Assembly (NCBI RefSeq): GCF_003003075.1
Contig: NZ_PVTX01000009.1
Location: 1 to 64,000, forward strand
Length of the DNA stretch: 64,000 nucleotides
Direction: 5' to 3'
Source: Isoptericola halotolerans
GTDB taxonomy: Bacteria; Actinomycetota; Actinomycetes; Actinomycetales; Cellulomonadaceae
Below the pieces are notes generated by a model. That model had not been told where the DNA came from and searched no databases. It saw only the letters and a list, made by a program, of their open reading frames with translations. Positions 1 to 9,256 of the stretch are shown here, piece after piece (positions within the stretch are counted from its first letter, which is position 1; the number at the start of each line of letters is the position of its first letter). The translations under genes were made by a program, and so were the position numbers.

Positions 1-143
1 CCCGAAGTGGAGGGCAGGTTGCTCACGTGTTACTCACCCGTTCGCCACTGATCCACCCAGCAAGCTGGGCTTCACCGTTCGACTTGCATGTGTTAAGCAC
101 GCCGCCAGCGTTCGTCCTGAGCCAGGATCAAACTCTCCGTAAA
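1..143 (-). rRNA. rrs: 16S ribosomal RNA, 5' end (truncated by window edge)
   Basis: The minus strand carries the universal 16S start (AGAGTTTGATCCTGGCTCAG, complement near 117-136). It is followed by the usual GACGAACGCTGGCGGCGTGC and AACACATGCAAGTCGAACGG stretches. Counting back from the conserved AGAGTTTGATC (position 8 of E. coli 16S) puts the mature 5' end near 143. Only about 143 nt are present; the rest lies left of the window. The V1 loop (GCCCAGCTTGCTGGGT) resembles Micrococcales. Confidence 0.97.
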
Positions 144-536
144 AGAGAGAAAACAACCAACGACCCCCGAAGGAGCCACCAGTCGCCTATCGATACTGGC
201 CAGACCAAACAGACTAGCTGTTCAATCCAGTCCAAAGGAACCAAAAAGGTTCAAAATTTGGCATTGACTATCAAGCACACTGTTGAGTTCTCAAACAACC
301 GACGCACACCATCCACGACCGGAACACCGTCCCGACCCCGTCCGGGGCAACCCTTCAACCTTACCCGATCTTCCGGCCTGGTCAAACCGCCGTGGCGATC
401 CGCACCCAGCCGCTTCCCGCGGCAAGACCCCTCGATGCTGGTTCGGAGCGCACGAAGCTACCCGAGACCTTCAGTGAGAGTTTCAACCCCGGCGGCCACC
501 TCGCGGTGTCCGTTCCCTGTCGGGCTGACTTCGAGA
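144..536 (-). other. rRNA operon leader region
   Basis: This stretch has no convincing protein gene. It lies between the rrn promoter and the 16S 5' end and has lower GC than the surroundings, as usual for rRNA leaders. It contains the conserved leader motif at 275-298. Open frames on both strands here show no family resemblance. A second -10-like TAGCTT occurs around 455-460 on the minus strand, but its spacing to the nearest TTGAAA is 20 bp, so a P2 promoter is not claimed. Confidence 0.75.
275..298 (-). promoter_or_regulatory. rrn leader processing/antitermination motif
   Basis: Read on the minus strand this is TTGTTTGAGAACTCAACAGT followed by GTGC. This is the strongly conserved element of actinobacterial 16S leaders, associated with pre-rRNA processing and the boxA/boxB-type antitermination region. 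Assignment rests on recognition of the motif and its position about 130 nt before the 16S start. Confidence 0.8.
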
Positions 537-565
537 ACATTACACGTCCTGCCGCCTGACGCCAA
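537..565 (-). promoter_or_regulatory. rrn promoter P1
   Basis: On the minus strand a TTGGCG -35 (560-565) and a TAATGT -10 (537-542) are separated by exactly 17 bp. It reads toward the 16S gene and would start transcription near 530, about 390 nt ahead of the mature 16S end. It is the best sigma-70-type promoter in the leader. Confidence 0.75.
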
Positions 566-674
566 CTTCGCAGGACGGTGATGCCCGGCACACCCCGCTC
601 GGACGCGTCGACGCAGGTCAGGGAGCCGGCGTCCGGCCACGCGGTGACCGCCGGGCCGCGCTAGGTTCGAGGTC

Positions 675-1262
675 GTGACTGCAGAACCCGTCGTCGTACG
701 CACAGCCCGTCCTCAGGAGGCGGCCGAGATCGCCTGGCTCGCCGCTCTGACGTTTCCTCTCGCGTGCCCCGAAGGGACCCCGGTGGCCACGATGGCGGCC
801 CACGTCGGGGCGCACCTGACGCCCGCGCACTTCGCGGCGTGGAGCGGCTCTGCCGAGCACGTGCTGCTGGTCGCCGAGAGCGGCGACGACTCCGGGAGCC
901 CCGTGAGCCCCGTGAGCCTCGTGGGCTACACGCTGCTCGCCGTGGGCGAGCCCGCCGGGCCCGACGAGCTCGCGGCCCTGCGCTCCGCCGTCGGGCCGGG
1001 GCCGTACGTGGAGCTGTCCAAGATCTACGTGCATCCCGACCACCTCGGCCACGGCACCGCCGGTCGGATGCTCACGACCGCGACCTCCGAGGCGCAGCGT
1101 CTGGCTCCCGGCCGACCGTTCTGGCTCGGCACCAACGGTCAGAACGCGCGGGCCCAGTCGTTCTACCGCCGGCACGGGTTCACGGTGATCGGGCGGCGCA
1201 CCTACGACGTCGGCGGGGTGCAGCACGACGACGTGGTCATGCTGCAGGCCCCCGCCGAGTAG
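675..1262 (+). CDS. GNAT family N-acetyltransferase
   Basis: A 195-residue single-domain protein of the Gcn5-related acetyltransferase fold. It transfers an acetyl group from acetyl-CoA to an unidentified amine. The acetyl-CoA loop appears as VHPDHLGHGTAGRML (about residues 117-131), followed by an FYRRHGF segment typical of the family's last helix-strand. The GTG start has no Shine-Dalgarno sequence. A -10-like TAGGTT at 662-667 ends 7 nt before it, so the mRNA is probably leaderless. The gene is divergent from the rRNA operon. A short 9-bp tandem (encoding SPV/SPV/SLV) lies mid-gene. The substrate cannot be told. Confidence 0.88.
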   Translation: MTAEPVVVRTARPQEAAEIAWLAALTFPLACPEGTPVATMAAHVGAHLTPAHFAAWSGSAEHVLLVAESGDDSGSPVSPVSLVGYTLLAVGEPAGPDELAALRSAVGPGPYVELSKIYVHPDHLGHGTAGRMLTTATSEAQRLAPGRPFWLGTNGQNARAQSFYRRHGFTVIGRRTYDVGGVQHDDVVMLQAPAE

Positions 1263-1277
1263 CTCACGAGCAGAACG

Positions 1278-2276
1278 TCACTGCGACGAGAAGGCCGCGT
1301 CGAACGCCGCGTCGGGCGCGTCGAACGCGTACCGGCGCACGAACTGCACCGCCTCGGACGCCCCGACCAGCCGGTCCATGCCGGCGTCCTCCCACTCCAC
1401 GGAGAGCGGGCCGTCGTAGCCGATCGCGTTGAGCATGCGGAAGGCGTCCTCCCAGGGGACGTCGCCGTGCCCCGTGGAGATGAAGTCCCATCCACGGCGC
1501 GGGTCCGCCCACGCGAGGTGGGACGAGAGCCGGCCGTTGCGGCCGTTCAGACGCTTCTTCGTGTCCTTGCAGTGCACGTGGTAGATCCGGTCGGCGAAGT
1601 CCCAGAGGAACGCCACCGGGTCGATGTCCTGCCACACCATGTGGCTGGGGTCCCAGTTCAGGCCGAACGACTCCCGGTGGCCGATCGCCTCGAGCGTGCG
1701 CTTCGCCGTCCAGTAGTCGTAGGCGATCTCGCTGGGGTGCACCTCGAGGGCGAACCGGACCCCGACCTCCTCGAAGACGTCGAGGATCGGGTTCCACCGG
1801 TCCGCGAAGTCCTGGTAGCCCGCCTCCACCATGTCGGCCGGCACCGGCGGGAACATCGCCACGGTCTTCCAGATCGACGAGCCCGAGAACCCGACGACCG
1901 TCTTCACGCCGAGCTTGGCGGCCATGCGCGCCGTGTCCTTCATCGCCTCTGCGGCCCGCTGCCGGACCCCCTCGGGGTCTCCGTCGCCCCAGACGTGCGG
2001 CGGCAGGATCTCCTCGTGGCGTCGATCGATGGGGTCGTCGCACACCGCCTGGCCCGTGAGGTGGTTCGAGATCGCGACGATGCGCAGACCGTGCCGCTCC
2101 ATGAGATCCAGGCGTCCCTGGACGTACTCGGCGTCGTCCCACCGCGTCACGTCCATGTGGTCGCCCCAGCAGCACAGCTCGAGGCCGTCGTAGCCCCAGC
2201 CCGCAGCCAGACCGGCGACCTCCTCGAGCGGCAGGTCGGCCCACTGGCCGGTGAAGAGAGAGATCGGTCGGGTCAT
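1278..2276 (-). CDS. Sugar phosphate isomerase/epimerase-like TIM barrel
   Basis: A 332-residue member of the xylose isomerase-like/AP endonuclease 2 TIM-barrel family. Metal-ligand motifs are visible: EVHPSE (about residue 178), NWDPSH (about 210), HVHCKD (about 246) and VEWED (about 302). Enzymes of this family isomerise or epimerise sugars, inositols or their keto derivatives in the cytoplasm with a divalent metal. It is the last gene of the minus-strand carbohydrate run, after the ThuA-dehydrogenase and Gfo/Idh/MocA genes, so a role in processing an oxidised sugar is inferred. GGAAGGAA precedes the ATG. No signal peptide is seen. Confidence 0.88.
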   Translation of the reverse strand: MTRPISLFTGQWADLPLEEVAGLAAGWGYDGLELCCWGDHMDVTRWDDAEYVQGRLDLMERHGLRIVAISNHLTGQAVCDDPIDRRHEEILPPHVWGDGDPEGVRQRAAEAMKDTARMAAKLGVKTVVGFSGSSIWKTVAMFPPVPADMVEAGYQDFADRWNPILDVFEEVGVRFALEVHPSEIAYDYWTAKRTLEAIGHRESFGLNWDPSHMVWQDIDPVAFLWDFADRIYHVHCKDTKKRLNGRNGRLSSHLAWADPRRGWDFISTGHGDVPWEDAFRMLNAIGYDGPLSVEWEDAGMDRLVGASEAVQFVRRYAFDAPDAAFDAAFSSQ

Positions 2277-2328
2277 GTCGGTTCCTTCCTTCGGTCGCCT
2301 CCGGCCGGAGACGAGTTCGTGACAGCGG

Positions 2329-2970
2329 TCAGGCGGAGCGTCGTCGCCGGACCAGGATCAACGCAGCGACGCCCACGGCGGCGAGCCCCAGGACGATCCA
2401 GACCCAGGGCGCCGGCCCGGCAGGGGCCGTGCTCGCGGTGTCGGTGGCGTCGGCCGAGTCGGCGGCAGGTTCCGTGCCGGCCTCGTCGCCACCGGCCGGC
2501 TCTCCGCTCTCGTCCCCGGCGGGCTCGGCAGAGGGCTCGGCAGTCGGCGTCGGCGGCGCGACGACGTCGAGCTCTGTCTTCGACTTGTGCTTCGAGGGCT
2601 CCGTCGCCCGCACGGTGAGCGTCCAGTGCCCCTCACCCAGCAGGCCGGGCTCGGACCGGTACCAGCCCACCCCCTCCGAGGCCGACGTCAGCTGCACCGG
2701 CCCGACCTCCTCCCCCGTGTCGGAGACGGCCTTGATGGTGACGTCGACCGTCTCCTCGACAGGATGCCCGTCCGCCGCCCAGACGACGACGGCGTCGACG
2801 CCACCGGCACCGTCGGTCCCGACGTCGATCTTCAGCTCACCGCCGTGAGCCGCGGCCTGCGGCACGGCGGCCACCCATGCCACGACGGAGAGGACGAGTG
2901 CCGCGAGCACGGCGAGCGTCGCCGTCGTCCGCCGGCCTCGCCGGTGCTGCACCACGTGCTGGGTGATCAT
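2329..2970 (-). CDS. Secreted, C-terminally membrane-anchored hypothetical protein
   Basis: 213 residues. The start at 2970 (MITQHVVQ) is chosen because GAAGGAG lies about 10 nt upstream; longer in-frame extensions lack this. There is an N-terminal signal sequence ending near AAAHGG, then an Ig-like beta domain of about 100 residues. A low-complexity Pro/Glu/Ala/Asp stretch follows (about 130-180), then a single transmembrane helix ([19 protein letters not shown]) and a basic RRRR tail. This is an anchored surface protein with a stalk. The N-terminal domain after HGG resembles copper-resistance/YtkA-like beta folds, but no metal site is evident. It lies just downstream of the giant ThuA protein and is probably co-transcribed. 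Function unknown. Confidence 0.8.
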   Translation of the reverse strand: MITQHVVQHRRGRRTTATLAVLAALVLSVVAWVAAVPQAAAHGGELKIDVGTDGAGGVDAVVVWAADGHPVEETVDVTIKAVSDTGEEVGPVQLTSASEGVGWYRSEPGLLGEGHWTLTVRATEPSKHKSKTELDVVAPPTPTAEPSAEPAGDESGEPAGGDEAGTEPAADSADATDTASTAPAGPAPWVWIVLGLAAVGVAALILVRRRRSA

Positions 2971-3193
2971 CTGCCGTGCTCCTTCGAGTTCGTGACACCG
3001 AGGCCCCTCGGCACAGGAGCGGAGCGCACCGTCCTGTGCCGAGGGTCTGCCGGCTCGAGGCCGGCGTACCGCTGGGTGGCCACCGGCCGCCGGCACCGTC
3101 CCCGGGCCGGGACCGCGCCGTACGGACGTCCGGCGTCCCGCCCAGCGGCGATCGTGGCGGGGGGCCGCACACCGGCGGCCCCCCGCGACCGGA

Positions 3194-6100
3194 TCAGAGG
3201 CAGTCCACCTCCCCCACGGTGAGGATCACCTTGGCCTTGCCCGACGGGCTCAGCTCCCAGTCACCCTCGACCTCGAGGTCGGTACGCGCCTCCGGGCTCG
3301 CGATGACGCGGTAGCTGCCCGCGTCCAGCGCCGACAGGTCCTTCGGCTTGCCCTTGGCCTTGCCGTCGACCCAGTTGTGCACCACGTACCCCTTGACCCC
3401 GACGACGTCGAGCGGCGTCAGCGAGGCCGGCACGGTGGTGCCGTCGGTGCAGGTCGCCTGCACCAGCTCCACGGCAGGGACGCGGTCGCAGCCGTAGCTC
3501 TCCATCGTGACGACCAGGGTGGCCTTGCCCGACGGGCTCAGCTCCCAGTCACCCTCGACGTCGAGCACGTAGCCGGGTTCCGGCGTCGCGATGACGTGGT
3601 ACTGGCCGGGTGCCAGGTCCCCGAGGTCCGACGGCTTGCCGTCGTTCAGGTCGCCGTCCACCCAGTTGTGCACCACGTAGCCCTTGACACCGTCGACCTC
3701 CACGCCGGTGAGCGAGCCACCGGTGCGGACGTTCTCACCGTCGGCGTCGACCTCGCAGCTGGGCTGCGTGAGCGACACGGCCGGCGTCGCCGGGACCGGG
3801 TCCGGGCACTCCGGCTCGTCGATGGTGAACCGCAGGACGCCGAAGCCGTTCGCGTTCACCCTCCAGCCGTCGCCCGGCTCGATGACGAAGCCGTCGCCAG
3901 GACGCGCGGCCACCCGGTACGTGCCCGGGTCGAGGTCGGCCAGGTCGTCCACGACCGGGCCGGCACCGTCCTCGGTGACGGGCCGCACGACGTACCGCAC
4001 GCCCTCCACCTCGGTCGTGACCACGGCGCCACCGGTGATCTCGTGGCTGCCGTCGGCGCCCCACGTGCACGAGGCCTGGACGACCTCGACGGCCGGAGTC
4101 ACCGGCGTCGCGTCCGGTGCCGCGATGGTGAACGTCAGGGTCTCGCCCACGACGTCCTCACCACCGGCGGAAGCGCGCACCTCGACCGTGTGGTCACCCG
4201 GCTCGGACACCTCGACCGGAGCCGTGTACTCGGCCCAGCCGGCGCCGTCGACGTTCACCTCGCGGTAGACCGTCGCGCCGTCGGGACCACCCGTGGTCTC
4301 CACGGTGACCGTCACCGGTCCCGTGTAGGTGCCGTCGGCACGATCCGGCTCGGCCGGGTCGAGCGAACCGACCACCGCGAGCGGCTCCACGTCGTCCCCG
4401 ACCACCCGGAAGTAGTCGAAGGACGCCGTCGCCGACGTGGTCTGCGACGCACCCAGCGCGTACAGCCCGATGCCGGCATCGGCGAGACCCGCGTGCTCGA
4501 CGGGTTCCGCGATCGTCTGCCACGTCTCACCGTCGGTCGAGTACGACCCCGTGAAGGTCGTGCCCTCCTTGGTCAGGCGCAGGTGCCAGACGCCGTCCGC
4601 GAGGTCGGAGACGTTCGGCTGCGGGTCCACGACCGTGGCGTCCACCTCCGAGCGGAGCTCCAGACGTGCGGAGAGCGCGCTGCCCGCGGTGTTGTCCGCG
4701 ACGTAGTCCAGCTTGACGTAGTTGTCGTCGTCCCCGTAGAGGATCAGACCGCCCTGCTGGTACTGCTCCGTGAACTCGGAGGCGTCGACCTTGGTCTCCA
4801 CCGTCCAGTCACCCTCCGGCTGGTCCTGGAGGACGATGTTCGGCACCGCGGTGTTGTTGCCGGTGTAGATGTCGGTCGCCGTGGTGTCGATCTCCAGCGA
4901 CCCATCGGCCACCCGGTAGCCCGACTCGTCCTCGCGGACGATCCGGTCCCACCGGCAGGTGTCCAGCTCCGACCCGTCGAACTCGTCGTCCGGCACGGTC
5001 GAGACCGAGTCGTCCGGCGTCAGGTGGAACCAGTCGAACTCGGCGTCCACCACCGGCGCCGCCGACCCCGTGCCCGCGAGGGACACGAGACCGATCTGCG
5101 GGTCGGCCAGGCCGTCGAGCGACTTCGTCTGCGGCATCTGCGTGAACTCCACGCCGTCCGCCGAGTACGAGGCCCGCAGGTCCGAACCGTCGGTGCTGGT
5201 GAAGCGCACGTACACCGTGTCCGGGTACGCCGCGCCGAGTGCCGCCGTGTTGGACTCGCCGACCTCGTTCGGCGCCCCGCCCTCCTCACGGATGAACTGG
5301 AAGATGCGCGTGGCCGGGTCGGCAGGCGCCGAACGGCCCTGCAGCACCATCTTGGCGTAGTTGTCCGCGTCGTCGTAGATGACGAGGCCGGCCTGCTGGT
5401 ACTGCGCGTGAGCCGGGATCGTCACCTTCGCCGTCGCGGTGAACGGACCGTCCGGGAGGTCCTGCAGGACGACGTTCGGCACCGTCACGTTGTTCGTGCC
5501 GTAGAAGTCCGTGACCGTCGCCGGGATGGTCAGCGTCCCGTCGGCGACCTGCAGGTCCTGGTTCCGGTCGAGCACCGTCCAGCGGTCCGTGTCGAGCTCC
5601 TCGCCGAGGAAGTCGTCCGACCGACCCTGGAAGCAGAGCACCGGCTCGGTGGCCTCCTGGGTCACGGTGATCGTCACGTACTCCTGGACGTAGGCACCGC
5701 CGCCGTCCGTCACTCTCGCCTGGAGGCGATACGTGCCGGGCTCGGTGTACGTGTGCTCCAGCGTCGGGTCGCCGTCGGTGAACCCGTCGCCGAGACCGAG
5801 GTCCCACGCGTGCACGAGCTCGCCGTCGTCGCCGTCCGGATCGGTGGCCGTGGCCGTGGCGGTCACGGTCAGCGGCGCCACGCCCTCCAGCGGTGACACC
5901 TCGAGATCGAGCTCGGGGCGCTCGTTGGCGGTCACGCCACGGCCGTCGATCTCGAACCAGTTGACGTTGATGCCGCCGGACTCGAGCACGAAGTACAGCG
6001 TGCCCGACCCGGTCGGTACGTCGGTCAGCGTCGCCGCGACGTCCTCGTAGGCCTGCCAGTCACCGGTCGACGGGATCGACAGGCGCCCGATCTCCGGACC

Positions 6101-9100
6101 GTCCGGGGCGTCCCAGCGCAGCGAGACCTCGCCGCCGTCGGGGGACGCGACCCGCAGGGAGAGCCCCTCGACGTTGCCCATGCTGATCGGGTCGTAGGCC
6201 CACCAGTCGTCGGGCTCGATGTAGCCGATGTTCTGGCCACCGCCGGCGGTGTCCCCCGTGTCCTCCCGCTGGACCCCGGCGTCGCCGGGGCTCGTGGAGC
6301 CGTCGAGCCGGCCCGTCGACGTGAAGAACTCCGCCTGGACGAGCTTGGGCTGCAGCACCTGCAGGTCGTTGCCCGTGAGCGGGACGCCCGCGGAGCCGCC
6401 GTCGTCGGAGTACGTCGCCTCGATCACCCAGAAGATGTTCGACTCGATGCCGTGGCCCTCGTCGCGGGCCGTCTGGATGACGCCCTCGCAGCCGGTCAGC
6501 TCGTCGAACGGGTGGGCGTGCGAGTCGTGGCCGAGCGAGGTGAACAGCCGCACGTCGGCGCAGTCGACCTCACCGTCCGGGTCGTCGACGGCGATCTCGT
6601 AGGCGACCTGGTCGCCCCACTCGAAGAAGCCGCCGTTCTCCGGGAACGTGATCGACACGGTCGGGGCCTCGTTGCCCACCACGATCGTGACGTTCGCGAC
6701 GCCGGTCTGGCCGTTGTCGTCGGTCACCGTGAGCTGGGCGGTGTACGAGCCCTCCTCGGTGTACGTGTGCGTCGGGTTCGCCTCGGTGCTCGGCTCCGAA
6801 CCGTCGCCGAACGTCCACTGCAGGGTGATCGGGTCACCGTCCGGGTGCCGTGAGCCCTCCGAGGAGAACTGCACCGTCAGCGGGGACGGACCGCTCGTCA
6901 CGTCGGCGGAAGCACGCGCGATCGGCGCCGGGTCGCCCTGGACGTAGTTGACCTTGAAGATGCCCGACGAGTCGTTGTTTCCGCCGAAGCCGGAGCCCCA
7001 GTCGACCATGTACAGGGCGCCGTCCGGACCGAACTCGAAGTCCATCGGCCGGTCGAAGCCTGCGCTCGGGTCGAAGATCTGCGGGAGCACGCGGTTGATG
7101 TCGACCAGGTCGTCGCGGTCCTCGCCGGCGAGCTGGAACGAGTACATGCGTCCCTGGTTCCACTCGCCGAACAGGGCCTTGCCGTCCCAGTACTCCGGCC
7201 ACTTGACGTCGGAGTCGAGCTCGGCGTCGTACTCGTAGACCGGCCCGCCCATGGGGGCACCGCCGCCGCCGATCTCGGGGAACAGCGGGTTGGTGGAGTA
7301 CCCGTACCAGACCTCCGCCTCGAGGGCCCCGGGGAGCTGCTCGATGCCGGTGTTGTGCGGGGAGTCGTTGACGACGCCGCCGGCGCAGTCGAACGCCTCG
7401 CCGGACTGGCCGGTGGCGAAGTCGTAGTCGACGTAGGCGTTGTTCGAGCCCGTGCAGTACGGCCAGCCGTAGAAGCCCGGCTCGCTCACCACGTTCCACT
7501 CGACGGTGCCCGCCGGGCCCCTCGTGGCGCTGGCGCTGCCCGCGTCGGGACCGTAGTCCGCGACGTGCACGTTCCCCGACGTCGGGTCGAGCCCGATCCG
7601 GAACGGGTTGCGGAAGCCCATCGCGTAGATCTCGGGCAGGGTGTCCGCCGTGCCGGGTGCGAACATGTTGCCGTCCGGCACGGTGTAGGAGCCGTCCTCC
7701 TGGGGGGTGATCCGCAGGATCTTGCCCCGCAGGTCGTTCGAGTTCGCCGACGTGCGCTGCGAGTCGTAGTTCTCGCGACCGGACCGCTCGTCGATGGGCG
7801 CGTAGCCCGCCGACTCGAACGGGTTGGTGTTGTCCCCGGTCGCGATGTACAGGTGGCCCTCGGCGTCGAAGACCATGTCGCCGCCCGCGTGGCAGCAGGT
7901 CTGCCGCTGGGTCGGGATCACCAGCACCTTCTGCTCGGTGGACAGGTCGATCGAGCCGTCGGCGTAGGTGAAGCGGGAGACCCGGTTGTGCGGACCGTCG
8001 TCACCGACGTCGGTCGGCGACCAGAACAGGTACACCCAGCCGTTGGTGGCGAAGTCCGGGTCGAGCACGATGCCCGTCAGGCCGTCCTCGTTCGACTGCG
8101 TGACGTCCAGCGTCGCCGCCGTCGTCGTGACGTTGGTGTCCGGGTCGATGACACGGACCCGGCCGTCCCGCTCGACGTAGAACACGGTGCCGTCCGGCGC
8201 CACCTCGAGCATCATGGGGTTCGACGTGTCGTCGTCCAGCGGCACCGCCTCGAAGCTCTCGCTCTGCGTCGCCGCACAGTCCGAGTCCACGACGCCGGCC
8301 GCCGTCTGGATACCGCCCAGCAGGTGCTGGAGGAACTCCGGCTCGGCGTACGACGCGTCGGTGTGGCCACCGCCGGTGTACCAGGACCGGCCGCCGTCGT
8401 AGGCCTGGCACCACGCGATCGGGTGCTCGGCGCCCATCGCGCCCGAGCCGGGCGAGTAGCTCGACTCGTCGAGGCTCGCCAGCACGTGGACCTCGTCCCG
8501 CGGGTTCTCGCGGAAGTTGTACCACTCGTCGAACCGGTCCCAGCGCGCGGGCAGGTGCGCGGTCGACTCGTGGACGTGGTCCTCCACCTTGATCGTGGCG
8601 TCCTGGTTCTGCGGGTGGCTGTTGAAGTAGGCGCCGACCAGCTCGCCGTACCAGGGCCAGTCGTACTCCGTGTCGGAGGCGGCGTGGACACCGGCGTAGC
8701 CGCCGCCACCCTGGATGTACGCCTCGAACGCGGCCTGCTGGTCGGCGTCGAGGACGTCACCCGTCGTCGACAGGAACAGCACGGCCTCGTACTGCTCGAG
8801 GTTCTCCGACGTGAACGCCCCGGCGTCCTCGGTCGCCGTGACCGAGAAACCGTTGTCGGTGCCGAGCTGTTGGATGGCCGCGATGCCGGCCGGGATCGAT
8901 CCGTGGCGGAAGCCCGCCGTCTTGGAGAAGACGAGGAGGTCGAACTCCTCGGCCGCGGCCTCGACCGCCGCCTCGACGGGCGGCGGTTCGTCGGCCTCGG
9001 CGGCTTGGGCGCCGGCGGCGCCGGCCCACGAGAGCGGCAGGACGACGGCGGCCGACACGGCGGCCCCGACACCTCGTCTCACGGCTCGCGAACGTGCGCT

Positions 9101-9115
9101 GAGCACTGTACTCAC
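3194..9115 (-). CDS. Giant secreted ThuA / glucose-sorbosone dehydrogenase-like modular protein
   Basis: 1973 residues from a GTG preceded by GAAGGAG. In order: signal peptide (1-40); ThuA-like domain (about 58-275, starting LLVFSKTAGFRHGS); six-bladed glucose/sorbosone dehydrogenase-like propeller (about 290-720, with TCCHAGGDMVFD and GFRNPFRIGLDP); PKD (725-815); Ig-like (816-925); CBM6-like (925-1060); PKD (1065-1150); two concanavalin-A-like modules (about 1158-1365 and 1375-1575, each with VPNVVLQD); Ig/FN3-like (1578-1668); three homologous C-terminal repeats (1673-1973). ThuA-propeller-PKD proteins are known in Actinobacteria and Bacteroidetes, but their substrates are mostly unproven. 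It probably oxidises or binds a polysaccharide or sugar outside the cell, feeding the adjacent transporter. Confidence 0.9.
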   Translation of the reverse strand: MSTVLSARSRAVRRGVGAAVSAAVVLPLSWAGAAGAQAAEADEPPPVEAAVEAAAEEFDLLVFSKTAGFRHGSIPAGIAAIQQLGTDNGFSVTATEDAGAFTSENLEQYEAVLFLSTTGDVLDADQQAAFEAYIQGGGGYAGVHAASDTEYDWPWYGELVGAYFNSHPQNQDATIKVEDHVHESTAHLPARWDRFDEWYNFRENPRDEVHVLASLDESSYSPGSGAMGAEHPIAWCQAYDGGRSWYTGGGHTDASYAEPEFLQHLLGGIQTAAGVVDSDCAATQSESFEAVPLDDDTSNPMMLEVAPDGTVFYVERDGRVRVIDPDTNVTTTAATLDVTQSNEDGLTGIVLDPDFATNGWVYLFWSPTDVGDDGPHNRVSRFTYADGSIDLSTEQKVLVIPTQRQTCCHAGGDMVFDAEGHLYIATGDNTNPFESAGYAPIDERSGRENYDSQRTSANSNDLRGKILRITPQEDGSYTVPDGNMFAPGTADTLPEIYAMGFRNPFRIGLDPTSGNVHVADYGPDAGSASATRGPAGTVEWNVVSEPGFYGWPYCTGSNNAYVDYDFATGQSGEAFDCAGGVVNDSPHNTGIEQLPGALEAEVWYGYSTNPLFPEIGGGGAPMGGPVYEYDAELDSDVKWPEYWDGKALFGEWNQGRMYSFQLAGEDRDDLVDINRVLPQIFDPSAGFDRPMDFEFGPDGALYMVDWGSGFGGNNDSSGIFKVNYVQGDPAPIARASADVTSGPSPLTVQFSSEGSRHPDGDPITLQWTFGDGSEPSTEANPTHTYTEEGSYTAQLTVTDDNGQTGVANVTIVVGNEAPTVSITFPENGGFFEWGDQVAYEIAVDDPDGEVDCADVRLFTSLGHDSHAHPFDELTGCEGVIQTARDEGHGIESNIFWVIEATYSDDGGSAGVPLTGNDLQVLQPKLVQAEFFTSTGRLDGSTSPGDAGVQREDTGDTAGGGQNIGYIEPDDWWAYDPISMGNVEGLSLRVASPDGGEVSLRWDAPDGPEIGRLSIPSTGDWQAYEDVAATLTDVPTGSGTLYFVLESGGINVNWFEIDGRGVTANERPELDLEVSPLEGVAPLTVTATATATDPDGDDGELVHAWDLGLGDGFTDGDPTLEHTYTEPGTYRLQARVTDGGGAYVQEYVTITVTQEATEPVLCFQGRSDDFLGEELDTDRWTVLDRNQDLQVADGTLTIPATVTDFYGTNNVTVPNVVLQDLPDGPFTATAKVTIPAHAQYQQAGLVIYDDADNYAKMVLQGRSAPADPATRIFQFIREEGGAPNEVGESNTAALGAAYPDTVYVRFTSTDGSDLRASYSADGVEFTQMPQTKSLDGLADPQIGLVSLAGTGSAAPVVDAEFDWFHLTPDDSVSTVPDDEFDGSELDTCRWDRIVREDESGYRVADGSLEIDTTATDIYTGNNTAVPNIVLQDQPEGDWTVETKVDASEFTEQYQQGGLILYGDDDNYVKLDYVADNTAGSALSARLELRSEVDATVVDPQPNVSDLADGVWHLRLTKEGTTFTGSYSTDGETWQTIAEPVEHAGLADAGIGLYALGASQTTSATASFDYFRVVGDDVEPLAVVGSLDPAEPDRADGTYTGPVTVTVETTGGPDGATVYREVNVDGAGWAEYTAPVEVSEPGDHTVEVRASAGGEDVVGETLTFTIAAPDATPVTPAVEVVQASCTWGADGSHEITGGAVVTTEVEGVRYVVRPVTEDGAGPVVDDLADLDPGTYRVAARPGDGFVIEPGDGWRVNANGFGVLRFTIDEPECPDPVPATPAVSLTQPSCEVDADGENVRTGGSLTGVEVDGVKGYVVHNWVDGDLNDGKPSDLGDLAPGQYHVIATPEPGYVLDVEGDWELSPSGKATLVVTMESYGCDRVPAVELVQATCTDGTTVPASLTPLDVVGVKGYVVHNWVDGKAKGKPKDLSALDAGSYRVIASPEARTDLEVEGDWELSPSGKAKVILTVGEVDCL
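3197..4095 (-). repeat. Three C-terminal protein repeats of about 100 residues
   Basis: The last third of the giant ThuA protein encodes three related modules (about 4095-3795, 3795-3490, 3490-3197). Each starts with P-A-V-x-x-x-Q-x-x-C and ends with a second Cys. The last two share YVVHNWVDG and GDWELSPSGKA. At DNA level 3234-3278 and 3514-3558 are almost identical, which points to recent duplication. The Cys pairing suggests a disulfide at the ends of a beta domain. Confidence 0.85.
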
Positions 9116-9256
9116 CAGGAACTCCTTCGGTCTGGATCAGTGGTGCTGCTGAGAAGAGCGCTCCGCGGTACCCGCTCACGTCGGCCCGGACGTGGTGGAA
9201 CCGGTCGATGCTGGTGCTGCCTGGGGCGTGCCTCCTTCCTCGGTCCGTGCAGGAGG

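Noticed and set aside
455-485. Second rrn promoter (TTGAAA ... TAGCTT)
   Set aside because: Spacing of about 20 bp is too long for a standard promoter.
9153-9166. CelR-like box (GAGCGCTC core) upstream of the giant ThuA gene
   Set aside because: Only the central AGCGCT and a few flanking bases match TGGGAGCGCTCCCA; too weak in GC-rich DNA to claim.
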